Source: Candidatus Dadabacteria bacterium (GTDB taxonomy: Bacteria; Desulfobacterota_D; UBA1144; Nemesobacterales; Nemesobacteraceae). Taken from it: 64,000 nt of DNA. The DNA is taken from NCBI GenBank assembly GCA_026705445.1, contig JAPPAR010000025.1, forward strand, positions 1 to 64,000, in the 5' to 3' direction. The first letter of the stretch is position 1; every line of letters starts with the position of its first letter. Below the pieces are notes generated by a model. That model saw nothing but the letters and a program-made list of their open reading frames with translations, was not told where the DNA came from and did no database searches. The position numbers were made by a program, and so were the translations under genes. This document shows, piece after piece, positions 56,011 to 64,000 of this stretch.

Positions 56011-59000
56011 TTATCCCCGCGAATGCCCGGTTCTCCTTACCACCCCGTCTTTTACCCTGCAAAGGTCAGCGTAATCACAGTAAGAACAGGGACGACCCTT
56101 GGACATCTCGAGGTAGTGGGCTTCCTGGTTCTTCTCTTTTTTCCCCACATAGGGAGGAAAAAACCCTTTCTTTATGTTCTCCACGTAGTACTCCGCAAGC
56201 GAAGCCGCTTCATCAAGATAAGGGTCTTTGGAAGAAACGCTTTCTCCCGGTCTTCCGATTGAAAGATAAGATCCCCTGGAGGGAGCAGCCCCTTCATCAA
56301 ACAGCGCCTTTAGGTAAAGGGGAAGCTGCAGATTCTCAAAATCAAAATATTTTCTCCCTTTTACGCTTCCGATCTTGTAATCGATAACCGCGGTTTTCTT
56401 CTCATCGTCTCTGTGGACATCTACCCTGTCCACTTTTCCACTGATTTCTGCATTACCGATGCGAAAATTCACTTTTTGTTCGAAAACCCGGGGGATGAAT
56501 TCATCCTTTCCGATTCTTTGAATCTCATCGGTGATGAAGTTCGGCAAAATGCAGTCAAAAAACCTTTTCTTTCCAATCTCCTCTACATTCTTTGGGAGAT
56601 GGGAGAAAACCCCGGGCTTCGTTTCGTACTTCCTTCTGAGTTTCTCATAGACCTCCGCAATACGGCTCGCTTCTGGCCAGTCGGAGCCATCGGCGAAAAC
56701 TGTCTCCATGAACTCCTTGAGGATTTCGTGGGCAAGTGAGCCAAGGTCAAGCTGCGAGGCCTTCTGTTCGTCGGGATCCCCGACCACATCCAGTTTCAGC
56801 GTTTCCTTCGAAAAATACATGAAGGGACATGTCCCGTAGGTTTCGAGCTTTGTGGGTGAAAAAGTGTCCGGGTGTGGAGGGGCGTTGCGGAGGACCCCTT
56901 CGAAATTCGTATAATTCCCCTCAAGCTCAAGTCTTTTTCTCTCGGCGGAAATACCACCCGAGAGATAACCAACCAGATCCGAACCGTAATGCTCTTTTAT
57001 GACCTCGGCGATCTTAGGGTCGACATCCGGTATCCTCGAAGGTGAAAAACAGTAAAACAAGACATCTTCCCTAGAGAATATCTCTCCAGGTTCCGAGAAG
57101 TTTTCAGAGCGCCGCGCCGGAGGAGATATCCCCATTTCCTCAAGAAAGTCAGAGCGGATTACATCCCTTGATTTCTGGTCGTAGCGGAAGCAGGAAAGAA
57201 AGACCTTCTCAGAAGAGGCAGTGTTAAGGGTGGAGAAAAGATGTTTTTCCTTTTCATAATGAAGACCTTCCTCATCAAACACCCTTTTTTTTAGCGCCCG
57301 GTTTATTTCCGCCTTTTCCCTGGGCTTGAGCACGGGATCCGCAGGAAGAGGCGAAGGAAAACAAGTATCCGAAAGACCGACCAGAAAAAGAAACTTTGGG
57401 TTTATTCCGCGGGCTACGGAGAAATCAGTAACGCTCACCCTTTCCGAATCGCCATCGCAGGGAGTTTTATAGGGAACCGTTCTCTCTCCCATGAACTCAT
57501 CCAGAAAAAGAAGATATTCTCCGGGGTCTGAAACCCGGAAATCAAACTCTCCGTAAGAAAAGGAAAGCTCCTTCAGAAAAGAGAAAAATTCATCGAAACA
57601 CTCCCTGGTGGTTTGATTCCTCTCTATAAGCAGCACCGAACTCTCAGAAACCCTGAGTTCTGAAAAAATCTTTCTCAGATCAGAAGTCATCGCGGCAAAA
57701 GTTCTTCTTCCGAACTTTGACGATACCGAATCAAGTGCCGAGCCTATATCATGGGCGACCGCGGACAGCTGTGCATCCCGTTCCACTATGTGTTCCAGGA
57801 TCCTCTTCCAACCCGAGATACCGCTTACGGTCCTGTATTTCCTGTCTTCGGAGGAAACGCTTGCGGAAGAAATCTCCTTTACGAGACTGGCGCTGCGCTG
57901 CGAGAACTCAGACTCTCCTATATAGAGGGCAAAAAGCGGGTTGCAGAGAAGTCCGATCAGGTCGTTTCTGTGAAAATTGCCTGATTTGAGGCGAAGGATA
58001 TCGCCCGCAAGGCGCCCGTATACGCTCCCGGTCAAGGTCCCGGAGTTTCTGAGGTCAACCGCAACTCCGTTTTTCTCGAATATATTGGCTATGGAGCACC
58101 CGCGTTTCTGTGATGACCTAACAAGAACCTTAAAATCGGAGGCTTTACACTCCTTATCCACAATGAACTTTTTAATCTTCCTTGAGACGTACTCAATTTC
58201 ATCGTGAGAGTCCCGAAACTCACCGAACTCGCTTTGAGTCTTAGCTTCGAGGACTTCATCTGTCATTGCGGAATTTTCTTCATAAACTATGGAAGCTTCG
58301 CGAAGCTTTTCCAGGAAATAGTTTCTGTATTCATCCAGCTCGCCGAAGTCGCTCACGAAAAAGAAAGTTTCTGAAACCGCCGAGGAAAGGCTCTTTATCA
58401 CATCAAGCTCACAAAGCGTAAAATCGGAAAATCCAAAAACAACAAGCTTTTTCGCAGATGGGAAAAACGGGGTAAGCCCTTCCCTCTCTAACTCTTCTGA
58501 AACGACACGGGCAGAATCCGCATCATCAAGAAAGTCTCTCTCGGCGACAAGCGCTTCGTATTTTTCGTAGACAAGCCCTATATCCGAGAGTTTTTTCCGC
58601 AAGCTCCGAGCCTTGATTCTCCTAAGAGACCCGACAAGCTCCTTTGCGGAAACTTTGGTTTGTTTCAGTTTTAAAACAATGGAAGCTACGGCGTTAAGAA
58701 AATCCCGGTTCTTCGAAAATTCCCTGAAGACCTCAAGGTCTCCCGAGACTGACTCCGCTGCTTTCCTAGTTACAGATAGGGCCTGAGTCCTTGATATTCT
58801 TTTCTTTTTTAGGTTCGGAGACGCCTCGTTTACAAAATCCGAAAGTTCATTGAACGTAAGCAGGTTTTTTCCCCATACCCCCTCGCCAGAGTAATAATCT
58901 TCTATTTCCTGCACAACCGAGACCCCCGGAAGAAGGAAAAGGGTTGTCTCATCACTTGGGTTAAGCCCGTATTTTTTGAAAAGATCTTTGAAAGTGAATT

Positions 59001-59025
59001 CTTTAGGGTGATAGATCAGCTTCAT
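56011..59025 (-). CDS. addB: AddB-like nuclease subunit with iron-sulfur cluster motif
   Basis: The 1004-residue partner of AddA. The N-terminus lacks a Walker A (FLLPGVSVVQEIED in its place), as in AddB proteins that act without ATP. The C-terminal nuclease reads GKVDRVDVH...VIDYKIGSVKG (about 880-910). A Cys in LETYGTCPFMYFSKETL (near 735) and the terminal CSYCDYADLC form the four-Cys 4Fe-4S pattern of AddB. Its ATG directly follows the stop of a 44-residue ORF. Confidence 0.88.
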   Translation of the reverse strand: MKLIYHPKEFTFKDLFKKYGLNPSDETTLFLLPGVSVVQEIEDYYSGEGVWGKNLLTFNELSDFVNEASPNLKKKRISRTQALSVTRKAAESVSGDLEVFREFSKNRDFLNAVASIVLKLKQTKVSAKELVGSLRRIKARSLRKKLSDIGLVYEKYEALVAERDFLDDADSARVVSEELEREGLTPFFPSAKKLVVFGFSDFTLCELDVIKSLSSAVSETFFFVSDFGELDEYRNYFLEKLREASIVYEENSAMTDEVLEAKTQSEFGEFRDSHDEIEYVSRKIKKFIVDKECKASDFKVLVRSSQKRGCSIANIFEKNGVAVDLRNSGTLTGSVYGRLAGDILRLKSGNFHRNDLIGLLCNPLFALYIGESEFSQRSASLVKEISSASVSSEDRKYRTVSGISGWKRILEHIVERDAQLSAVAHDIGSALDSVSSKFGRRTFAAMTSDLRKIFSELRVSESSVLLIERNQTTRECFDEFFSFLKELSFSYGEFDFRVSDPGEYLLFLDEFMGERTVPYKTPCDGDSERVSVTDFSVARGINPKFLFLVGLSDTCFPSPLPADPVLKPREKAEINRALKKRVFDEEGLHYEKEKHLFSTLNTASSEKVFLSCFRYDQKSRDVIRSDFLEEMGISPPARRSENFSEPGEIFSREDVLFYCFSPSRIPDVDPKIAEVIKEHYGSDLVGYLSGGISAERKRLELEGNYTNFEGVLRNAPPHPDTFSPTKLETYGTCPFMYFSKETLKLDVVGDPDEQKASQLDLGSLAHEILKEFMETVFADGSDWPEASRIAEVYEKLRRKYETKPGVFSHLPKNVEEIGKKRFFDCILPNFITDEIQRIGKDEFIPRVFEQKVNFRIGNAEISGKVDRVDVHRDDEKKTAVIDYKIGSVKGRKYFDFENLQLPLYLKALFDEGAAPSRGSYLSIGRPGESVSSKDPYLDEAASLAEYYVENIKKGFFPPYVGKKEKNQEAHYLEMSKGRPCSYCDYADLCRVKDGVVRRTGHSRG

Positions 59026-59160
59026 CTAGTATGAATTCGGGACATTTGAAGGTCCAAATAACGCTTCAAACTGGTTGGCCGTTTCCTCGTAAATTCCCAA
59101 CTCTTTAAGGAAATCTTCAAAAAGCATGCCAGCTTTCCTCTTTTCAATATCAGCAGTCAT
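59026..59160 (-). CDS. 44-residue small ORF immediately upstream of addB
   Basis: A 44-codon frame, MTADIEKRKAGMLFEDFLKE followed by LGIYEETANQFEALFG, whose TAG is directly followed by the addB ATG. No separate Shine-Dalgarno for addB is evident beyond this frame, so translation may be coupled. The FEDFLKELGIYEE stretch is reminiscent of N-termini of some XRE-type antitoxins, but no HTH follows. Function unknown; it could be a small protein left from the adjacent toxin-antitoxin locus. Confidence 0.45.
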   Translation of the reverse strand: MTADIEKRKAGMLFEDFLKELGIYEETANQFEALFGPSNVPNSY

Positions 59161-59185
59161 CCTACTATCTTAAGTCTGGAAATTC

Positions 59186-59556
59186 TTATTGAGCCAAGAT
59201 TCTCAGCCATTCCGCCAGTTCTTTTTCATCAACAATACCCTGGGCAACTTTAATCATCATCTCACCCGCTTCCTCCGTGTCAAAATCCAATTCTATGCCG
59301 TTTACAGCCAAGCAAGTATCCATTGCCTTAAACGCGGTTCTCTTGTCACCGTCATTGAACGCATGACCAACTGCGATACAGCACGCATAACAAGCAGCAA
59401 GTCAAACACATCCTCAATCATTTCGTAGGCTACGCGGTTCTCGACACGGGCCAAAACGGACTCAATGGACTTGTTCAGGGCCATGCCTTGCAGTTCGTCA
59501 GGTCCAACAACCTGCTCATGCATGGCAATCACCCCCTCAGGTGATAAATATTTCAT
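59186..59556 (-). pseudogene. doc: Doc-type Fic toxin with a single-base frameshift
   Basis: The first frame reads MKYLSPEGVIAMHEQVVGPD to ENRVAYEMIEDVFD; after a one-base deletion at about 59385-59390 the next frame continues LAACYACCIAVGHAFNDGDKRTAF and ends VDEKELAEWLRILAQ at 59186. Restoring one base gives a 123-residue protein, the normal Doc length. The active-site motif HAFNDGDKR is present (canonical HxFxDxNKR has Asn where this has the second Asp). Doc phosphorylates EF-Tu. Either a real mutation, an assembly error or a programmed shift could explain the break. Confidence 0.85.
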
Positions 59557-59558
59557 GC

Positions 59559-59828
59559 CTATTTATCTTTTAGGTAATCCAGAACTGGCTGTATCTTGTC
59601 TTTGCGCTTTGCAATAGCCGCATCAACTTCATCGGAATCAGCAACTCTAAAGCGGGGTTCTTCCACGACGGAATTGGTAGTCGAGGAACCCCCATGCTTA
59701 TCACTATCCAAAGCAGTCAGAGGTTCGTCGTCGGCTTTTTTAGTCACTTTTTCAGGACTGCTTAATTCGCCCAACGACACGGTTTTTTCAGTCAAGTTGT
59801 CTTGCATGGCAGCCTCATTGTCTTGCAA
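59559..59828 (-). CDS. Putative antitoxin partner of doc, non-Phd type
   Basis: An 89-residue acidic protein whose stop is 2 nt before the doc start, the usual antitoxin position. It shows no Phd or HTH fold that I can see. The N-terminus repeats MQDN twice (residues 1-4 and 8-11; the second Met at 59807 could be the start). The middle is low complexity, and the C-terminus (DEVDAAIAKRKDKIQPVLDYLKDK, read in parts) is predicted helical, as expected for a toxin-wrapping tail. Confidence 0.6.
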   Translation of the reverse strand: MQDNEAAMQDNLTEKTVSLGELSSPEKVTKKADDEPLTALDSDKHGGSSTTNSVVEEPRFRVADSDEVDAAIAKRKDKIQPVLDYLKDK

Positions 59829-59887
59829 CTATAAGCATACGGAACTTCACCGAAATATCAATTGACATATCTCTGGGCAGTCACCCG

Positions 59888-60346
59888 CTAAGAAGGACTT
59901 TTCTCTCCAGATCCATGCTGTATCGATTCCGGTATCCCTTCAATCTGTATCTTCTTCGCCTTCATAATATTCTTGCGCTTGGAAAGAAAATACCTTTTAT
60001 GCTTGCTGTAGCGACCCCAGATCCTTACCCTGCTCCCGTTTTCAATACCTTCCACGAACCCCCTGGCGTAAACGTTTATTCTTTTTTCCGGATCATCCTC
60101 GAAGAACTGAAACAGGGTGAACTTTCTTCCGTTCGCCATTTTCTTAAACCGCAGATCGCCCACCTGCCCCTCAAGGGTGAATATCTTTTTATGAAACTCA
60201 TCCCGGGAGGAGAGAACCTGGGAAATGGTTACAGCCGGCGGTTCAAGTTCTCCGATATCGGTATAGGTCTTGTAAACCTCTTCTTTTCCGTAAGAAGAAA
60301 CCGGAACCGCCAAAAAAAGCAGAAAAACTAAAAGAATCTTCCTCAT
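59888..60346 (-). CDS. Exported OB-fold protein
   Basis: A 152-residue protein with a signal peptide (MRKILLVFLLFLAVPVSSYG) and a single OB-fold-like domain: FTLEGQVGDLRFKKMANGRKFTLF, INVYARGFVEGIENGSRVRIWGRY. This is the pattern of small periplasmic nucleic-acid-binding-type OB proteins, though periplasmic examples often bind other ligands. I start at the ATG at 60346, 57 nt after fumC; the frame is open to the fumC stop. Possibly co-transcribed with fumC. Confidence 0.65.
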   Translation of the reverse strand: MRKILLVFLLFLAVPVSSYGKEEVYKTYTDIGELEPPAVTISQVLSSRDEFHKKIFTLEGQVGDLRFKKMANGRKFTLFQFFEDDPEKRINVYARGFVEGIENGSRVRIWGRYSKHKRYFLSKRKNIMKAKKIQIEGIPESIQHGSGEKSPS

Positions 60347-60402
60347 TCTTCCAACCGTCGAAAATACTCTATACAGCCAAGCAGCCATCTGGGCCCAAGG
60401 CA

Positions 60403-61791
60403 CTACGAAACCGGCTTTGTCATCGACAGCGGGTCAAGGACCCTGTCAAGTTCCTCGTCTGAAAGCACTCCCTTTTTCCTTGCAACTTCCCTTACGGTGC
60501 TCCCCGAAGCGTAGGCTTCCTTCGCAATCGCAGCCGCATTGTCATAACCTATGATCGGCGCTAGGCTGGTGCACATGGCGAGGCTCTGCTCGATGGTTTC
60601 CCCGCAGCGCTCTTCGTCCGCCTCTATACCAGAGATGCACTTGTCGACAAACACGGTGCATACCCTCGAGAGAAGCCTTATCGACTGAAGGAGATTGTCC
60701 GCCATCATGGGCATCATCACGTTAAGCTCGAAATTCCCCGACTGCCCTCCGATCGTTATCGCCGCGTCATTCCCGATCACCTGGGCCGCGACCTGCGTAA
60801 CCGACTCGCCGATCACCGGGTTAACCTTCCCCGGCATAATGGACGAACCCGGCTGTATAGCGGGCAGAAGGATCTCCCCGAAGCCGCAGCGCGGGCCGCT
60901 TCCAAGCCACCGTATGTCATTCGCTATCTTGATGAGGCTCACAGATATCGTCTTGAGTGCTCCGCTTGCCTGAACAACCGCGTCCTTTGACGCCTGGGCC
61001 TCGAAGTGATTTTTAGCCTCCCTGAACTTAACCCCCGTAGCCTCGCTTATCCTCGCCGCCACCTTTTTTCCGAAATCCCTGTGGGTGTTTATCCCCGTGC
61101 CGACCGCGGTCCCTCCTATGGCAAGTTCCGAAAGGTCGGTTCTTGTCCTCTTTAGTCTCGAGATTCCGTGATCAACCATGCTCGCGTACCCGCCAAACTC
61201 CTGGCCGAGCCGTATAGGGGTGGCGTCCATAAGGTGGGTGCGCCCTATCTTTACTATGTGATCAAACTCCTTTGCCTTTTTCGAGAGCGCGTCGCGAAGA
61301 TACTCAAGCGACGGTATAAGATCCTTTTCTATCGCCTCAAGAGAGGAGACATGCATGGCCGTGGGGATCACGTCATTGCTTGACTGACCCATGTTCACAT
61401 GGTCGTTCGGATGCACCCGGGTCTTCCCCTTGAGCATCTCGGTCGCCCTGTTGGCTATCACCTCGTTCGTGTTCATGTTTGTCGAGGTGCCAGAACCCGT
61501 CTGAAAGACGTCCACCACGAAATGATCGTCGAGCTTCCCGTCGACAACCTCCTGCGCGGCTCTCGCTATGGCCCGCGCGGCACCCTTCTTCAAGAATCCG
61601 AGTTCTGCGTTTGTCTGCGCGGCGGCCAGTTTCACAAGACCCATCGCCCTTATGAATTCCCTTGGAAGAGTGCGTCCGCTCACGGGAAAGTTCTCAACCG
61701 CCCTTGCCGTCTGCGCCCCGTAATAAGCGTCCGGAGGAACTTTCATCTTTCCCATCGAGTCGGATTCCACCCTGTATTTCGTCTTAGCCAT
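60403..61791 (-). CDS. fumC: Class II fumarate hydratase
   Basis: Interconverts fumarate and malate in the TCA cycle. The 462-residue protein has the family start (MGKMKVPPDAYYGAQTARAVENFP), the TGSGTSTNMNTNEVIANRA region, VHPNDHVNMGQSSND, GRTHLMDATP and the superfamily signature GSSIMPGKVNPV (about residue 315). It is the iron-independent tetrameric form. It lies between the RND exporter and the OB-fold gene on the same strand. Confidence 0.97.
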   Translation of the reverse strand: MAKTKYRVESDSMGKMKVPPDAYYGAQTARAVENFPVSGRTLPREFIRAMGLVKLAAAQTNAELGFLKKGAARAIARAAQEVVDGKLDDHFVVDVFQTGSGTSTNMNTNEVIANRATEMLKGKTRVHPNDHVNMGQSSNDVIPTAMHVSSLEAIEKDLIPSLEYLRDALSKKAKEFDHIVKIGRTHLMDATPIRLGQEFGGYASMVDHGISRLKRTRTDLSELAIGGTAVGTGINTHRDFGKKVAARISEATGVKFREAKNHFEAQASKDAVVQASGALKTISVSLIKIANDIRWLGSGPRCGFGEILLPAIQPGSSIMPGKVNPVIGESVTQVAAQVIGNDAAITIGGQSGNFELNVMMPMMADNLLQSIRLLSRVCTVFVDKCISGIEADEERCGETIEQSLAMCTSLAPIIGYDNAAAIAKEAYASGSTVREVARKKGVLSDEELDRVLDPLSMTKPVS

Positions 61792-61859
61792 TTAAGATTC
61801 CCTCCAAATGATTGTCAATTTCAGTCAGGGAATTTATTATGCCACAAACAAAACCGGTT

Positions 61860-64000
61860 TCATAAGAAAGAGGGCCTTCTTCGGAACTCTAGCATTAGGC
61901 TGAAAACGGAAGGGATCAGAAACAGGGTGAAGACCGTGGAAAGAACAAGTCCGCCGACCACGACGCTTCCAAGGCCCTTGTAGAGCTCAGAGCCTTCCCC
62001 CGGGGCAAGCACAAGGGGAAGCATGCCGAATACGCTCGTCAGGGTGCTCATGAAGATCGGCCTTATTCTCACCCTTACCGATTCGCGTATGGCCTCCTGC
62101 TGCTCCATTCCGGCCCGGATGTTGTTAAGCGCCTGGTGAACTATGAGTATGGCGTTGTTAATGACTATCCCTATGAGAATCACAAAGCCCAGCATCGTCA
62201 GTATATCAAGCGGCTGGTACGTGAACAGGTTAAGGATGAAAAGCCCGAGGAACCCTCCGAGGGAGGCAAACGGAACCGTGACCAGGATGACAAGCGGATG
62301 GAGAAAACTCCCGAAAAGAGCCGCCATCAGCAGAAACGATATCACCACGGCCAGAAGAAAGTTCCACTGAAGCGCGTCTTTTGCCGTTGCGAGCTTGTCC
62401 GCTGTCCCGGCAAGGACAAAACCGGTCCGCTCCCCCACCTGGCCGCTTTGCCGAAGCACGGAGATTATATCGTCGTTAACGGTCTCTATCGCCTCCTCAA
62501 GCGCAACTTCCTCGGGAGGAGTTATCTGTATCGTTATCACCCTTTGTCTTTCGTAGTGATTTATCTGCTCCGGGCCGTTTTCAAGACTGACCCTGGCCAG
62601 GGCTCCCACGGTAATCACCTGCCCGCTCGGAGAAGTGATCATTATGTTCTCTATATCCTGGGTTCTCTCGGAGAAATCCTGCTCCGCCCGCAAGACTATG
62701 TCGACCTCCTGTCCCTCGAGGTTAAACTCGCTTGCCTGGACGCCGTCTATGAGGGATCTCACGGTAAACCCGAGCTCGCTGTTGGTGATCCCGACCCGGG
62801 AAGCCGCCTCCCGCTCAGTAACGATCCTGAGCTCGGGGTTTCCGAGATCAAGGCTCGGAATCGGTCTTATCTGCGCCCCGGGAAGGCTCTCCATGGACAT
62901 GAAAAACACGCTCCTGGCGGTCCTCAGTATCTCATCCAGATCATCTCCCGTGACGTTAACGTCTATCGACCTCCCCTCGCCTATGTTGGCGTTAAAGATG
63001 CTGGGCTGGATTATCACTCCGAATGTTCCCGGGACCTTGGACAGGGCCTGTTGAAGAACGGGAAAAAGTTCCTTGAGTTCCTTTCTGTTCTCGGCGACCG
63101 CGCCCATGAAAATCTGTTTTCCCCTCGCGACGTAGAAGAAATTCTTTATCCGTGGGAGATCTTTCCCGGTCGCGGTTTTTCCGTTCATGTAGGGTTCGAG
63201 GTCAGCCTCGAGCTGCTTTCCGATGGACGTATATTCCTCGACATTGTATCCGGGAGGCGGGATAAGTATCCCGAAAAGCAGGTTCCTGTTTCCCGTGGGC
63301 AGGTACTCGGTCTTGGGAAAGACGGCGATTATAAGCACTATTGACAAGAGGGTGAAGAAACCCACGAGAACCGCTCTTTTCCTGACGCTTGTCATTATCT
63401 CCTCGGTAAAGCGGTTTATAAAACCGGATACCCTCCCCGCGAAACTGAACAGCCGCGACATGATATGAAGGCGCTCAAGGGATTCCGCGCCCTTTGCGGA
63501 GAGGTACTTTGAAGACGCGGACGGTATGACGGTTATGGAAACAAGAAGACTAAGTATGACCGAGACGCTGATCGCTATGGCTATGTCGCGAAACAGCTGT
63601 CCCGTCTGCTCCTGAATGAACATGATCGGAATGAACACGGCGGCCGTGGTGAGGGTGCTTGCAAGCACCGCCCCCCAGACTTCGGTCGTGCCGTCATAGG
63701 CTGCCTTCATCCTCGATTTTCCCATCTGCATGTGGCGGTACACGTTTTCAAGGACCACGATCGAGTTGTCTATGACCATGCCGACGGCGAAGCTCATCCC
63801 CGCGAGACTGACCACGTTTAAGGTGCGCCCGAGCGCCTCGAAAACTATGAAAGTCCCTATGACGCTTGACGGTATGGCGATTGCCACGATCATCGTGCTG
63901 CTCGCGCTTCTCAGGAAAAGAAGAAGAACCGTTATGGCAAGCACGCCACCTATAATAAGATTTCCCCTCACGAGCTTTATCGCGTTTTTTATGTATCCGG
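61860..64000 (-). CDS. RND-family efflux transporter permease, C-terminal part (5' end outside the window)
   Basis: About 713 residues of an AcrB/HAE1-type inner-membrane exporter are present; the frame is open to the window edge, so roughly the first 300 residues are missing. Visible are the first membrane block with AVGMVIDNSIVVLENVYRHM (Asp-Asn where AcrB has Asp-Asp), STLTTAAVFIPIMF, a second large periplasmic loop, then FLLMAALFGSFLHPLVIL and GIVINNAILIVHQALN. It drives drug, metabolite or metal export by proton flow with a periplasmic adaptor and outer-membrane channel, neither of which is in the window. Confidence 0.94.
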   Translation of the reverse strand, partial: GYIKNAIKLVRGNLIIGGVLAITVLLLFLRSASSTMIVAIAIPSSVIGTFIVFEALGRTLNVVSLAGMSFAVGMVIDNSIVVLENVYRHMQMGKSRMKAAYDGTTEVWGAVLASTLTTAAVFIPIMFIQEQTGQLFRDIAIAISVSVILSLLVSITVIPSASSKYLSAKGAESLERLHIMSRLFSFAGRVSGFINRFTEEIMTSVRKRAVLVGFFTLLSIVLIIAVFPKTEYLPTGNRNLLFGILIPPPGYNVEEYTSIGKQLEADLEPYMNGKTATGKDLPRIKNFFYVARGKQIFMGAVAENRKELKELFPVLQQALSKVPGTFGVIIQPSIFNANIGEGRSIDVNVTGDDLDEILRTARSVFFMSMESLPGAQIRPIPSLDLGNPELRIVTEREAASRVGITNSELGFTVRSLIDGVQASEFNLEGQEVDIVLRAEQDFSERTQDIENIMITSPSGQVITVGALARVSLENGPEQINHYERQRVITIQITPPEEVALEEAIETVNDDIISVLRQSGQVGERTGFVLAGTADKLATAKDALQWNFLLAVVISFLLMAALFGSFLHPLVILVTVPFASLGGFLGLFILNLFTYQPLDILTMLGFVILIGIVINNAILIVHQALNNIRAGMEQQEAIRESVRVRIRPIFMSTLTSVFGMLPLVLAPGEGSELYKGLGSVVVGGLVLSTVFTLFLIPSVFSLMLEFRRRPSFL

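Noticed and set aside
62136-63344. 402-codon frame antisense to the RND exporter
   Set aside because: It is the mirror of a clear coding sequence with biased third positions and shows no protein-like pattern.

Overview
The window looks like chromosome of a Gram-negative-type (diderm) bacterium of roughly 50% GC from an uncultured lineage. Supporting genes are tamB, an RND exporter, lipoproteins with lipobox signals and AmiC/M23 cell-wall hydrolases. I cannot fix the taxon from sequence alone. The number of toxin-antitoxin remnants, a restriction-modification island and a eukaryote-like sterol methyltransferase would fit a host-associated (for example sponge-associated) marine bacterium, but that is inference.

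Region 0.2-17.8 kb (nearly all minus strand) is a dipeptide/oligopeptide ABC transporter operon, dppA-B-C-D-F, broken twice by unrelated DNA. Between dppD and dppF sits a 3.4 kb block with an orphan HigA-type antitoxin, two BglII-type restriction endonuclease genes in divergent orientation, a truncated IS1595-family transposase and an MT-A70 methyltransferase. Between dppA and dppB sits a 7.3 kb block with an AbiE toxin-antitoxin pair, a decayed dppB fragment, a PLP decarboxylase, an aldehyde dehydrogenase, a short copy of the dppA 3' end, a HipA/HipB pair in inverted gene order and a decayed Fic gene. A sterol 24-C-methyltransferase lies downstream of dppF.

Region 17.8-27.4 kb carries a slipin/NfeD membrane-quality pair, a TPR membrane protein and a second accessory zone: phd antitoxin with a broken vapC, a decayed nfeD 5' fragment, and a 1745-residue DEDD-exonuclease/RecQ/UvrD fusion preceded by a 50-residue small ORF and ending near a tRNA-Leu.

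Region 27.4-44.8 kb is core chromosome: apgM, an MBL hydrolase, a cell-wall amidase, polX (with an altered polymerase active site), ligA, rlmB, an M23 peptidase, tamB, der, a GT4 glycosyltransferase and a lipoprotein of unknown function. Region 44.8-49.5 kb is a manganese/iron ABC uptake operon led by its own DtxR-family regulator, with a palindromic operator candidate in front; both permeases end in a winged-helix extension. Region 49.6-64 kb has a double-Cache exported protein with a sorting-signal-like tail, a glutaminyl cyclase, tRNA-Arg, a GT2, an AddAB helicase-nuclease pair, a frameshifted Doc toxin with an unusual antitoxin, an exported OB-fold protein, fumC and the C-terminal part of an RND exporter.

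A recurring pattern stands out: three toxin-antitoxin modules (AbiE, HipAB, Phd/VapC) each lie between an intact chromosomal gene and a decayed fragment of that same gene (dppB, dppA, nfeD). Hand sampling also suggests two codon styles: core genes lean on AGA/AGG for arginine, while many accessory genes prefer CGN.
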